From NCBI RefSeq assembly GCF_003386235.1, contig NZ_QRDZ01000003.1, positions 1-64,000 on the forward strand: DNA of 64,000 nucleotides, given 5' to 3'. This DNA is from Cohnella phaseoli. Its GTDB lineage: Bacteria > Bacillota > Bacilli > Paenibacillales > Paenibacillaceae. Both the position numbers and the translations under genes were made by a program. Positions 46,922-54,602 of the stretch are shown piece by piece; position 1 is the stretch's first letter; each line of letters begins with the position of its first letter. The notes under the pieces were generated by a model that worked only from the letters and a program-made list of their open reading frames with translations, was not told where the DNA came from and ran no database searches.

Positions 46922-47265
46922 GTATTTACGGAAGGGTATGGCAAGGCGGAGAAGGCACTGGGGATATGATCGATTTTATCGGACCTTCAATGGGACTATC
47001 TCCGCGCATGACGGACGAAAGGAAGCCGCCAAAAACGGTCGACCCGAACAAGCTCCGCGGCAAGGTCGTTAGGTGGTTCGAACCGCGCGGATTCGGTTTT
47101 ATCGAGCCGGACGACGGCGATAAGGATATATGGTTCCACGTAAGTTCAGTTTCGGAGGGGATGACGATTAGACGCGGGATGAACGTAGCGTACGAAATTC
47201 ACCGCGATATCCGGAGGGGCGGCACATCGGCGGTTAACGTGGAGGTTGTACGGTGCGGCCGCTAG
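46918..47265 (+). CDS. Cold-shock-domain protein of the element
   Basis: 115 aa. Residues about 46-112 are a cold-shock domain: GKVVRWFEPRGFGFIEPDDG (RNP1) and DIWFHVSSV (RNP2), with GMTIRRGMNVAYEIHRDI. The 45-residue N-terminal extension is not part of the usual CspA fold. It binds single-stranded nucleic acid by family; in the element it could protect replication intermediates or affect host mRNA. ATGA-type overlap with the previous gene. Confidence 0.85.
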   Translation: MSIYGRVWQGGEGTGDMIDFIGPSMGLSPRMTDERKPPKTVDPNKLRGKVVRWFEPRGFGFIEPDDGDKDIWFHVSSVSEGMTIRRGMNVAYEIHRDIRRGGTSAVNVEVVRCGR

Positions 47266-47669
47266 TCATCGCTAATATCGATCGGATTGAAGGCGCGGAG
47301 TTCCTTGTCGCGCAACTGTTCGGAGAAGACGGCTACTTGATGGATACCGTTATCAAGCGGCATGAGTCCGATGCGGTCGCGATCGGCTACGTAAAGGATA
47401 TCGCGGAGATATACGGCTGTGAAACGCCGGAGCTATGGACGTCGACCCGTGAGATATACGTTGCCGCGCTTAACGAGATCGGACTAGGCGCCAGCTTAAA
47501 GCATCGAACGGATACGTCCAGCACCCGCAGAGCTGCCGAAGAACTCCAGTCCTTATATGCTGACTTGGGAGCATCTTCGGTAGAACTTCCGCGATGGAAG
47601 ACGCGCATAATAATTTTCTTAAAGGCTCTCATACAAAAACTAGGGGGAAAAGTTGAAAATGGAATTTAA
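47253..47669 (+). CDS. Hypothetical protein, 138 aa
   Basis: Unrecognised. GTG start inside the end of the cold-shock gene (13-bp overlap). Acidic middle and a basic C-terminal helix (RIIIFLKALIQKLGGKVE). Overlaps the next gene. Confidence 0.55.
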   Translation: MRPLVIANIDRIEGAEFLVAQLFGEDGYLMDTVIKRHESDAVAIGYVKDIAEIYGCETPELWTSTREIYVAALNEIGLGASLKHRTDTSSTRRAAEELQSLYADLGASSVELPRWKTRIIIFLKALIQKLGGKVENGI

Positions 47670-48279
47670 AATTATCGGTGAGTACGTTAAGCAGCAGGAA
47701 AGAAACACGTCGGTGCTCGAGGAAATTGGCCGGAGCAGAGATCAAGCACGAGAAGAGTTGCACGCGTTAAAAACCGAGTACGAAAGGCTTGCCGCAGCGA
47801 TGTTTGCATCCGGAGTAGGTGCTGACTCGGAGCTAGATACGCTATCCGACCGGATAGACGCGGCAGAGCGGACACTTGCGCGCCGCAACCGGGAATATGA
47901 ATTTGTAGTCGGGAGACAGTCTACGAAAATAACTATCGAGGACATTATCGCGTCGTGGAACCAGGATTTTATCCCCGAATTCCGCGCGAAAGTTTACGAC
48001 CCGGCAATCCAGGCGCTCCTTGACGCAAAACTAGCATATATCGATGCGTTCCGGAGATATCGAGACGCGGTCAAGCAACACGAGGGGATTAAACGAGGTG
48101 CGCTACAGGTTTTGGGCGGTGAGTCCGCGTCAGGGGGGAGCCGGTACCGCTATTCTTTAAAGAATGTTGACTTTGAGACTATCCCTGAGGCAGGCAAATA
48201 CAAGATAACGGCCGCCGACCTCTACGATTTAAGCCGCGATAAAAGCCCGCGCAGTGTTCAATACGTTAAGCGGGGGTGA
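47659..48279 (+). CDS. Coiled-coil protein, 206 aa
   Basis: Residues 8-85 form a strong coiled coil (SRDQAREELHALKTEYERLA; DAAERTLARRNREYE), followed by a helical region and a C-terminal RYSLKNVDFETI segment. The shape recalls phage scaffold or tail-assembly proteins, but no family is recognised. The ATG at 47659 is favoured; a TTG at 47653 is closer to AGGGGG. Confidence 0.6.
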   Translation: MEFKIIGEYVKQQERNTSVLEEIGRSRDQAREELHALKTEYERLAAAMFASGVGADSELDTLSDRIDAAERTLARRNREYEFVVGRQSTKITIEDIIASWNQDFIPEFRAKVYDPAIQALLDAKLAYIDAFRRYRDAVKQHEGIKRGALQVLGGESASGGSRYRYSLKNVDFETIPEAGKYKITAADLYDLSRDKSPRSVQYVKRG

Positions 48280-48285
48280 TTACGC

Positions 48286-48660
48286 ATGGTACCGCCAGGT
48301 GAGCGTGTATCCGCGATCTGCGACAGCGTAGCGGCCTACGCCGGAACGTACCTGTACCGCCTCGTCAAAGCGCTTGAAAATGGCGATATTTCCGCCGAGG
48401 AGTTCGTTACCCAAGTCTTCGCAAGCGAGCGGGAGTTGGCGCAGGCGGTTGCTAAGTTGCGGATGATTGATTTCCGAGATTGGAAGCGAAGAAGGGAACA
48501 CGACGATCTCGTTCGAAGTATAGGCGGCCTTTTGACCGTTATTGAGCGGATGTACAGCGCGATTGTTTCCGGTGATCCGGAGGAGTGGCGAAGTATCAAA
48601 GATACAATTGCGGAGGTATCTCGGCCTATAGCGTACAGGTTCGGACCACTATGCAAGTAA
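48286..48660 (+). CDS. Paralogue A of a 124/125-aa helical protein pair
   Basis: Unrecognised, all-helical. It aligns end to end with the product of 49808-50185: ALENGDISAEEFV against ALERGDMSGERFV, then conserved L..A..L..I, R..H..L and W positions at equal spacing. ATG just 6 bp after the previous stop. Confidence 0.65.
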   Translation: MVPPGERVSAICDSVAAYAGTYLYRLVKALENGDISAEEFVTQVFASERELAQAVAKLRMIDFRDWKRRREHDDLVRSIGGLLTVIERMYSAIVSGDPEEWRSIKDTIAEVSRPIAYRFGPLCK

Positions 48661-48685
48661 ACTAACAAGTAAAGGAGAAATACGA

Positions 48686-49432
48686 GTGGGATATACGGTA
48701 TTTATGAAAGAGGACTTTAACGGGCATACCGCGGGCAAGCTGGTTACGCTTGATTACGTCGAGGCGCACCAAGCAGAGAACCAGCGCAAGGGGGTGATTG
48801 TCGGCGGCGTCGACGAAATCGAACGGCAGATAACCGAAGCGGTAGATAGGTACAAGCGGGAATACAAAGCTATGACGGAGTCTAACGACCCCGTGTACAA
48901 AGTAGAGGGGGTAATTGACTATTACACAGAGAAGATGCGCGCCAAGCTCGAGGAAGAGGTCGGTAGATTGACGGATCATTGGAAAGGGGTCTACGGGGGC
49001 ATGAAGGAAGCCGCAACTGCCGAGGCCGCGCGATTGAGGCATTATATAACGGAGTCGGAGCGAGAGTCCGCAAAACAACACGCGACGAAAATTGTAAATG
49101 CGCTCAAATTCGGCGGTGATACGTCGGTTCTTGCCGAGGCCATTAGATTGGCACCTCGTATGACTAACGGCCAGAAACTAGTTCTCATGGACGAAATGGG
49201 GCGAATTGAGGGCGCAGCAGGTGGTAAGCACGACGCAATGCTCCGGAGTCTTTATGCGGAGCTTAGTAGCGTCATAACCGACGATCACGTGCCGATTAAA
49301 ATTGTGGAAGCGCTCGGTAATTGGAGTGTTGACAGCGCGTACCGTATCCTACGCCTCACGCACCGTACTTATAAGCACATTAGCAGTAACGTACACAGCG
49401 GTAGAAGGCCGACATCTGCGATTTCTCTATAA
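48686..49432 (+). CDS. Hypothetical helical protein, 248 aa
   Basis: Unrecognised. Starts MGYTVFMKEDFNGHTAGKLV; residues 45-130 are charged and helical (EIERQITEAVDRYKREYKAM), the C-terminal part less so. GTG start with AAAGGAG upstream. Between the two paralogues; size and position would suit a structural or scaffold function, without direct evidence. Confidence 0.6.
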   Translation: MGYTVFMKEDFNGHTAGKLVTLDYVEAHQAENQRKGVIVGGVDEIERQITEAVDRYKREYKAMTESNDPVYKVEGVIDYYTEKMRAKLEEEVGRLTDHWKGVYGGMKEAATAEAARLRHYITESERESAKQHATKIVNALKFGGDTSVLAEAIRLAPRMTNGQKLVLMDEMGRIEGAAGGKHDAMLRSLYAELSSVITDDHVPIKIVEALGNWSVDSAYRILRLTHRTYKHISSNVHSGRRPTSAISL

Positions 49433-49451
49433 CAAAACAGGGGGAATTACT

Positions 49452-49760
49452 TTGAACGCAGCACTTACGATTAGCAAAACTTATCACCAACGGGTATCGG
49501 ATTATTTTTGGGGCGCGACCCTACGCACGGAGGACGGAATCGAACCGCATCTCGGTGACAGTGACTACGATCATTCCGCGGTAACGATTTTGGAGCAAAA
49601 GATGGGAGTCGCGGTTGGGAAGTTGTCGAACCGTCAGTATACCGGTGTTAACCTTACCGTCAAGCTTCCCGAGGGAGTAACGCTAACGGAGGCGTACAAG
49701 ACGATGGTGCGCGACAAATACACGGCCGACGGGACGATCGGCACAATAACGTTCGAGTAA
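49452..49760 (+). CDS. Hypothetical protein, 102 aa
   Basis: Unrecognised. TTG start with AGGGGGAA 9 bp upstream. Content: TISKTYHQRVSDYFWGATLR, GVNLTVKLPEGVTLTEAYKT; a mostly beta protein. The open frame extends upstream in the shadow of the preceding gene, which is not likely translated. Followed by a terminator. Confidence 0.6.
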   Translation: MNAALTISKTYHQRVSDYFWGATLRTEDGIEPHLGDSDYDHSAVTILEQKMGVAVGKLSNRQYTGVNLTVKLPEGVTLTEAYKTMVRDKYTADGTIGTITFE

Positions 49761-49762
49761 CA

Positions 49763-49787
49763 GGGAGCCTTCGGGCTCCTTTTTTAT
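49763..49787 (+). terminator. Terminator inside the late block
   Basis: GGGAGCC-TTCG-GGCTCC followed by TTTTTTA. A perfect UUCG-type tetraloop hairpin. The paralogue B and tail genes downstream need read-through or their own promoter. Confidence 0.85.
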
Positions 49788-49807
49788 TTATACGGAGGGG
49801 GAACGGT

Positions 49808-50185
49808 ATGACAACGAAATACGGACGGGTGGCATCGGCAGCGGCGGAAGTCTTCGGACTTAGTGCGGCCGTAATCGCGGCGGTTCAAGCGTTGGAGCGC
49901 GGTGATATGAGCGGGGAAAGGTTCGTACGGGAGGCACAGGATATCGACCGTAAGCTAGCGGACAGCGCCGAACAGCTCCAGTCGATTCGGTGGCCGCGGA
50001 TGGATCAACAGCGGAACCATGCGCAGCTTATCGTGGGCGTCAAGGCGCTACGGAGCGCGATTATGAACGCGATCGGGGCGGCACATACCGGCAATGAGGC
50101 ACAATGGTTCCGGGTAGCGGACGAGGCGGCGCGGGCTACACGTTGCATTAACGGGCATATGGCCGCGTTCAGGGCGGTGAGCTAA
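49808..50185 (+). CDS. Paralogue B of a 124/125-aa helical protein pair
   Basis: Unrecognised, all-helical, homologous to the product of 48286-48660 (see there). Richer in Ala and Arg. GGAGGGGG 6 bp before the ATG. Its stop touches the start of the tape-measure-like gene (TAATG), so both are coupled. Confidence 0.65.
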   Translation: MTTKYGRVASAAAEVFGLSAAVIAAVQALERGDMSGERFVREAQDIDRKLADSAEQLQSIRWPRMDQQRNHAQLIVGVKALRSAIMNAIGAAHTGNEAQWFRVADEAARATRCINGHMAAFRAVS

Positions 50186-51780
50186 TGTCGTTCGACCTAC
50201 TCGGAAAGATACGGATAACAACAAACGGAGTCGGGACCGCGCTAAATCAGCTTCATAAGATATCGACGTCTCTTACGAACACATCCTCTAAAGTTGCACG
50301 ACTTACTACGGGATTCGTCGGAGTAGGCGGTGCAATCGGCGGGGCGCTTACCGCAGCGACACTGTTCAATAAGACGATCAAGCAGGCGGCCGAATTTGAA
50401 ATGCGGAAAGTGACCGTCGATGCGATGTTCGGGAAAAACCACCTTGAGAGCGCGAAGGCTTATTTCGACCTTGTAGAGGATCGTTCGGCGGTATCGATGT
50501 TCACACAGAGCGACTTCCTGGACGCCGGTAAATCATTTATTCCGACGACTAAGGACCCGAAGCAGCTCGAGAAGATGCTGAACCTCGCGGAACGGCTTGG
50601 AGCAATCGACATCGAGCAGGGCATGACCGGCGCAGCGTATGCGCTTAAGGAGTTGTTTAGCGGCGATGGCGTATCGATGGTTGAACGTTTCGAATTGCCG
50701 CGCGCCGTAATCAACGATATCAAGAAATTGCCGCTGGACAAGCAACTCGCAGTTCTCGATAAGTATTTGGACAAAATCGGAGCGTCAAATGAACTTATTG
50801 AGGCTCAGTCGAAAACAACGATGGGCCAGTACCGGAAATCGGTCGCGGAAATCAATAAGGCGTTCCGGCAAATGGGTACCGAAGGTTTGGAGTATATAAA
50901 CCCGCTCCTTCAGGAATTTAACCAATGGCTTAAGGGACAGGATTTCCAACGTTTCAAAACCGCGGGCATCAATGCGTTCGGGGAGTTTGCGCGGGGAGCC
51001 TCGGATTCGTTGCGGAGAGCAGCAAAGTATATCGATACCAACTTTCTAAGTAATCCGGAGTTTAACAAGCTTACGACGATATCCGCGAAAGTCTCGTTCA
51101 TTTTCGAGACGATAATGGGCTCATACAACGATTGGCTCAACAACAAGGGCGGCCGTGATCAAATCGAGGGCGTCGCGACCGATGTTGTCGGGATGATGGC
51201 AAACGCGCTCAAAGCATCTGAACCGCTTATTGATTCCGCTAAGGTCATGGGAGGAGCGCTGGCCACTGGTATCTGGGACGGATTTAAAAATGTGGCGAAG
51301 GACAAGCCGGAGCTCGCCGCGTTGATGGCTTATATGGTAACGCCGGGCACCCCTCAGATTAAGCTAGCTGCGGCTGGGTTGGCTTACGGAGCTCCGATGT
51401 TTGACGAGGCTGGCCAGATCGTGAATGACAAAAGCCTGACGTTCGGACAAAAATTTAAAAAGTTGTTCGAGGCTGACGGCCCGCTCGGGTTCAACACTGA
51501 GTCTACGCTCTCCGCTGGGTCATGGCTCGGGATTAAGCCTAACGGTTCGCAAGCCGCCGGTATCGATTACGTCCCTTTCGACGGCTATATATCTCGGTTG
51601 CATAAGGGGGAGACCGTTCTTACGCGTGAGGAAGCGAAGAGCTATCGGGAGAGTGGCGGTAGTGGCTCCGGCCAGCGTCCGATCGTGATCAATATGCACG
51701 GGACTGTTATACGGCAGGAGTCGGATATCGACAAGATTGCCCGACAACTGGCTTACAGCCTCACGCAGGGGAGGAACTGA
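50185..51780 (+). CDS. Short tail tape-measure-like protein
   Basis: 531 aa. A hydrophobic segment near residues 42-64 (TGFVGVGGAIGGALTAATLF) follows a helical start; middle regions match the helical pattern of tape-measure proteins (GMTGAAYALKELFSGDG, ELPRAVINDIKKLPLDKQ). The C-terminus AAGIDYVPFDGYISRLHKGE followed by TVLTREEAKSYR is a hallmark of Siphoviridae/PBSX-type tape-measure proteins. It is short for a tape measure, and its usual partners (tail tube, chaperones, distal tail) are absent. Confidence 0.75.
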   Translation: MSFDLLGKIRITTNGVGTALNQLHKISTSLTNTSSKVARLTTGFVGVGGAIGGALTAATLFNKTIKQAAEFEMRKVTVDAMFGKNHLESAKAYFDLVEDRSAVSMFTQSDFLDAGKSFIPTTKDPKQLEKMLNLAERLGAIDIEQGMTGAAYALKELFSGDGVSMVERFELPRAVINDIKKLPLDKQLAVLDKYLDKIGASNELIEAQSKTTMGQYRKSVAEINKAFRQMGTEGLEYINPLLQEFNQWLKGQDFQRFKTAGINAFGEFARGASDSLRRAAKYIDTNFLSNPEFNKLTTISAKVSFIFETIMGSYNDWLNNKGGRDQIEGVATDVVGMMANALKASEPLIDSAKVMGGALATGIWDGFKNVAKDKPELAALMAYMVTPGTPQIKLAAAGLAYGAPMFDEAGQIVNDKSLTFGQKFKKLFEADGPLGFNTESTLSAGSWLGIKPNGSQAAGIDYVPFDGYISRLHKGETVLTREEAKSYRESGGSGSGQRPIVINMHGTVIRQESDIDKIARQLAYSLTQGRN

Positions 51781-52064
51781 TGGCGACTGTTCTCCCGGAA
51801 GGCTCCGGCATTGGGAAGCTTCACCAAGCCATTAAGGACATCGGATTCAACCACGGCGCAGACCTCGAACTCGCTTCGGTAACCGCGGACTATCCTGACG
51901 TGCGCATTCAAGTCGATAATATGCGGATTGAGCTGGACCGGGACGACCTCGTTATCTGCGAGAGGTTAGCGGAGCACCCGCGGAAGCTTACGGTGGGTGA
52001 CCGCGTATTAGTCGGCATGATGAATAGCGGCCAGTTATACTCAATCATCGACCGGTTAACGTAA
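51780..52064 (+). CDS. DUF2577/XkdR-like tail protein
   Basis: 94 aa. VRIQVDNMRIELDRDDLVI and KLTVGDRVLVGMMNSGQLYS match DUF2577 proteins (PBSX XkdR region), tail or baseplate-associated proteins of myophage-like particles. Start overlaps the tape-measure stop (ATGA). In PBSX-like phages xkdQ-S and the baseplate genes would follow; here the coding block ends. Confidence 0.7.
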   Translation: MATVLPEGSGIGKLHQAIKDIGFNHGADLELASVTADYPDVRIQVDNMRIELDRDDLVICERLAEHPRKLTVGDRVLVGMMNSGQLYSIIDRLT

Positions 52065-52245
52065 GAAGAGCGGAGTATTGGCGTGAAAAAACGTCGGTAC
52101 TCCGCTTATTTTTTTGTCCGTGTAACCCTACGCAACCATTTGAACAAACGTGAAATACCGCGTCATCACGGGGGTTTTTTACTAAGCAGAGGGTTACAAG
52201 TAGGTTACATATTATCGGGCGCGACCCTGCGGAGGAGACACGCCT

Positions 52246-52428
52246 TTGAAACTCACGGGGTATCGCTTTAACGCGCGAAAGGGTCGAAAAGTGATACGAA
52301 TCGGCGCGTATCCGGATCGCAAATGCTACGTTTTGGTACGGAACTCCGTGAAAAAAGACGGAGCAGCATCCGAGTTTAAAATGTATAAATATGCGCGGAT
52401 ATGTTCGCCAAAGACGTCTTTTGTGTAA
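52246..52428 (+). CDS. Possible small basic protein, 60 aa
   Basis: TTG start 8 bp after GGAGGAG (52231-52237). MKLTGYRFNARKGRKVIRIG and KKDGAASEFKMYKYARI. Very basic. It lies in the otherwise non-coding right end and could equally be a chance frame. Confidence 0.3.
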   Translation: MKLTGYRFNARKGRKVIRIGAYPDRKCYVLVRNSVKKDGAASEFKMYKYARICSPKTSFV

Positions 52429-52876
52429 TAGTGCCAGCCGAAAAACCGCGCCATTATGCGGTTTCTAAATACGCCAACCGAATGCTTTATACATAGAATA
52501 TACACGAGACGGAAAACCCGCATGGTTACGGGATTTGCTACGTTTTGACGCAATTATTGACAAACGGAAACGGCCGTTTTTATGCACGGAATATACAGAG
52601 CGCGGAAACGTGGAGCTTCGCGAAAAAAGACGGAGCTTGTTGACGGATTGTAACGTGTGTATCCGTATTGTATCGGTCGACAATTGCGCAGTAACGCTTT
52701 AGTGCGGTACAGCAGAAGGGGGCGGGGGCGGTCGGAGAAACGCGGCCTGACCTGACTTCGGGACATAGCGGCCAAAATTTTGAACTCATATACCGGATTG
52801 CGGGGCTATAAAAATTTTCCGCCAGTTTCACGAACTCAAGGGACCCAAAATATTGGCAAGAAAATGGAATGAAGTA

Positions 52877-52906
52877 TTGACCTTAATATTCCGTTTGTGC
52901 TAAGAT
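52877..52906 (+). promoter_or_regulatory. Element-borne promoter facing the rebuilt tRNA-Leu
   Basis: TTGACC (52877-52882) and TAAGAT (52901-52906), 18 bp apart, 148 bp upstream of tRNA-Leu with no gene between. It could replace the native promoter of the tRNA cluster, which is now 14 kb away. Confidence 0.45.
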
Positions 52907-53049
52907 ATTATTCGTTGACGCAAACGCGTAGGACCCCAACAAAAGCGAATCAGGAGCCGGAACCCTTTCGCTAGTCGGAACGTATCCCCTGCGTAAGGAC
53001 GAATAAAACGAAGTGTCGACGTAGCATAAACCGCATGATTACGCGGAAA

Positions 53050-53092
53050 ACATGCCGGGATGGCGGAATTGGCAGACGCACAGGACTTAAAA
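53050..53092 (+). repeat. attR: 43-bp direct repeat
   Basis: Identical to 38713-38755. It starts 4 bp before the tRNA and ends in the anticodon loop (TTAAAA). Here it continues into the chromosomal 3' half of tRNA-Leu, so this copy belongs to a complete tRNA whose 5' half came from the element. Confidence 0.93.
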
Positions 53093-53142
53093 TCCTGCGG
53101 TAGGTGACTACCGTACCGGTTCGACCCCGGTTCTCGGCACCA
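53054..53142 (+). tRNA. tRNA-Leu (TAA)
   Basis: 89 nt with encoded CCA. Acceptor GCCGGGA/TCTCGGC (one G-U), anticodon stem CAGGA/TCCTG with loop CTTAAAA (anticodon TAA), long variable arm GGTAGGTGACTACC-type and T-arm GGTTCGACCCC, all typical of class II tRNA-Leu. Probably functional after integration. Confidence 0.95.
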
Positions 53143-53311
53143 CTTTTAATGTTTTACCTGTGGTACATATTCGCAAAATCAACTATAAATGATGAATCCT
53201 GTGCAGTAGAAATTGCTTCTGCTTAACACACTGGATTCATAGCGTGAGATCCTTTTTCGCACTATCTGTATCCACAAAATACAGATGATGGCGAAGGAGG
53301 ATTTTTTGGTT

Positions 53312-53620
53312 ATGGCGGTAAGAATGAATAAGGTAAGAAGAGCACCTGCAACGATGGAAGAGGCACTGAATCGGTTCATTACGTGGAAGAAAGCAAATGG
53401 GATTAGCGATCAGACAATCTTGGATTACACGACTCATGTCAATTTGTTTTTCAAGAGGTATCCCGATGCGGCGAGTTCATTTGAACAACTTGAGAAGGAT
53501 GTAGTTTCCCACCTTAGTCAGGAGGGGATAAAGAACAAACATCATGGTGCGGTGAAATGGCGAATGAAGTGGAAGCGGTTTCTTCCGGAATTGAAGAGGC
53601 AAGAAATGGCGGATTTATGA
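53312..53620 (+). pseudogene. N-terminal fragment of a second tyrosine recombinase
   Basis: 102 aa. TMEEALNRFITWKKANGISD and QTILDYTTHVNLFFKRY match the core-binding domain of integrases; the catalytic domain is missing. After a TGA at 53618 the same frame stays open for 42 codons (MRSLKLNPKLIEQITGIPRS), of different character. GAAGGAGG is upstream of ATG 53312. With the fragment at 55,420 it marks a decayed element downstream of the same tRNA. Confidence 0.6.
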
Positions 53621-53769
53621 ACGGGAAATTATTCGGGACTTAGACTGAGCGGGGATAATCTAAAAAGAAGCATGAGGTCGTTGAAGCTCAACCCGAAGTT
53701 GATCGAGCAAATTACAGGGATTCCTCGATCGGAAATTATTAGACGGTACTAACTGAAGGGGAGATGGGC

Positions 53770-54300
53770 ATGAAGTTTCTTCTGAATTCAACAGTCATTG
53801 AAATCATTCAGGGAGATATAACACAGTCTGAAGTGGCTTGTATCGTTAACGCAGCTAACACTAGCTTGCTTGGCGGTGGTGGGGTTGATGGAGCGATACA
53901 TCGAGCGGGCGGCAAACAAATCTTAGACGAATGCATTCGCATTAGGAATGCGCAGGGAAACTGTCCAACGGGAGAAGCGGTAATCACAACGGGTGGAAAG
54001 CTAAAGGCAAAGTATGTTATTCATACAGTCGGTCCCGTATGGAATGACGGAAAGAATAATGAACGGGAAAAACTCAGCAACTGCTATAGAAACACGCTCA
54101 ATCTGGCTGTAGAAAAGGGGATCAAGAGCATAGCATTCCCGAATATCAGTACAGGGATCTACGGATATCCGAAGGACAAGGCGGCTGAAGTTGCACTGAA
54201 AACGGTAGTTGAGTTCGTAGAAAAAAATGAGACAATCGAGCGAATACAGTTCGTCTGCTTTGATCGTGAGAACTACGATATTTATCTAGGGGGGGGCTAA
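53770..54300 (+). CDS. Macrodomain protein (ADP-ribose/OAADPR-binding)
   Basis: 176 aa, a single macrodomain of the MacroD/YmdB type: [71 protein letters not shown]. Members hydrolyse O-acetyl-ADP-ribose or remove ADP-ribose from proteins or DNA. GGGGAG is 7 bp before ATG 53770; ATG 53764 is an alternative. Its neighbours include a NUDIX gene. Confidence 0.92.
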   Translation: MKFLLNSTVIEIIQGDITQSEVACIVNAANTSLLGGGGVDGAIHRAGGKQILDECIRIRNAQGNCPTGEAVITTGGKLKAKYVIHTVGPVWNDGKNNEREKLSNCYRNTLNLAVEKGIKSIAFPNISTGIYGYPKDKAAEVALKTVVEFVEKNETIERIQFVCFDRENYDIYLGGG

Positions 54301-54307
54301 GGACACT

Positions 54308-54589
54308 GTGAGCGCAAAGGCATTAATTCGTTGGGAGTTTGATCCTTCACCGCTACCTTTGAACGAGTGGCTTCGCGATCTTGTCGTCATTACAGGAGAA
54401 ATTCGTGGCAAAGAAATCACAGAAGCATGGACCGTGCTCGTGAAGGTTGTTGAGTGGATACCTGATACGTGGGACACTAAAGCGGAAGTGAAGTTTATTA
54501 CGGAGGAAGCGCCATGGCACTTATGGCATCAAGGATATAGCTTCAAACTCTGGAATGGCAGGGATGTAGCTACGGTAACAATTCAATGA
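54308..54589 (+). CDS. Hypothetical protein, 93 aa
   Basis: Unrecognised. Trp-rich (EFDPSPLPLNEWLRDLVVI, WHLWHQGYSFKLWNG), probably beta. GTG start 8 bp after the macrodomain gene. 14 bp before the NUDIX gene, so one transcription unit is likely. Confidence 0.6.
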   Translation: MSAKALIRWEFDPSPLPLNEWLRDLVVITGEIRGKEITEAWTVLVKVVEWIPDTWDTKAEVKFITEEAPWHLWHQGYSFKLWNGRDVATVTIQ

Positions 54590-54602
54590 ATTCGATTTCG
54601 AA

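Larger units (their letters stand above)
52065..53049. other. Largely non-coding right end with repeated palindromic motifs
   Basis: About 1 kb, AT-richer than the rest. Four imperfect 18-20 bp inverted motifs of the type ACCGC-NTSATTAYG-CGGT occur near 52157, 52446, 52517 and 53028. A perfect palindrome AAACGGCCGTTT is at 52568-52579. Two imperfect direct repeats (TATACATAGAATATACACGA at 52488 and ATGCACGGAATATACAGAGC at 52582) are 94 bp apart. Candidate functions: replication origin, packaging or integrase arm sites. Confidence 0.55.
38713..53092. mobile_element. 14.3-kb integrated satellite-like element in tRNA-Leu
   Basis: Bounded by perfect 43-bp direct repeats (38713-38755 and 53050-53092) that contain the 5' part of tRNA-Leu(UAA) up to the anticodon loop; repeat-to-repeat distance is 14,337 bp. 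Order: tyrosine integrase; lipoprotein and XRE repressor on the minus strand; rightward early genes with a sigma-like protein; AEP-type primase; small unknown genes; tape-measure-like and DUF2577 tail proteins; a non-coding right end. No terminase, portal, major capsid, sheath, baseplate, holin or endolysin is recognisable. It fits a phage satellite or a reduced prophage. Excision should restore an intact tRNA-Leu. Confidence 0.9.

Noticed and set aside
38713..53092. CRISPR array or known defence system inside the element
   Set aside because: No regularly spaced direct repeats with unique spacers, and no Cas, restriction or toxin-antitoxin family could be recognised among the products.
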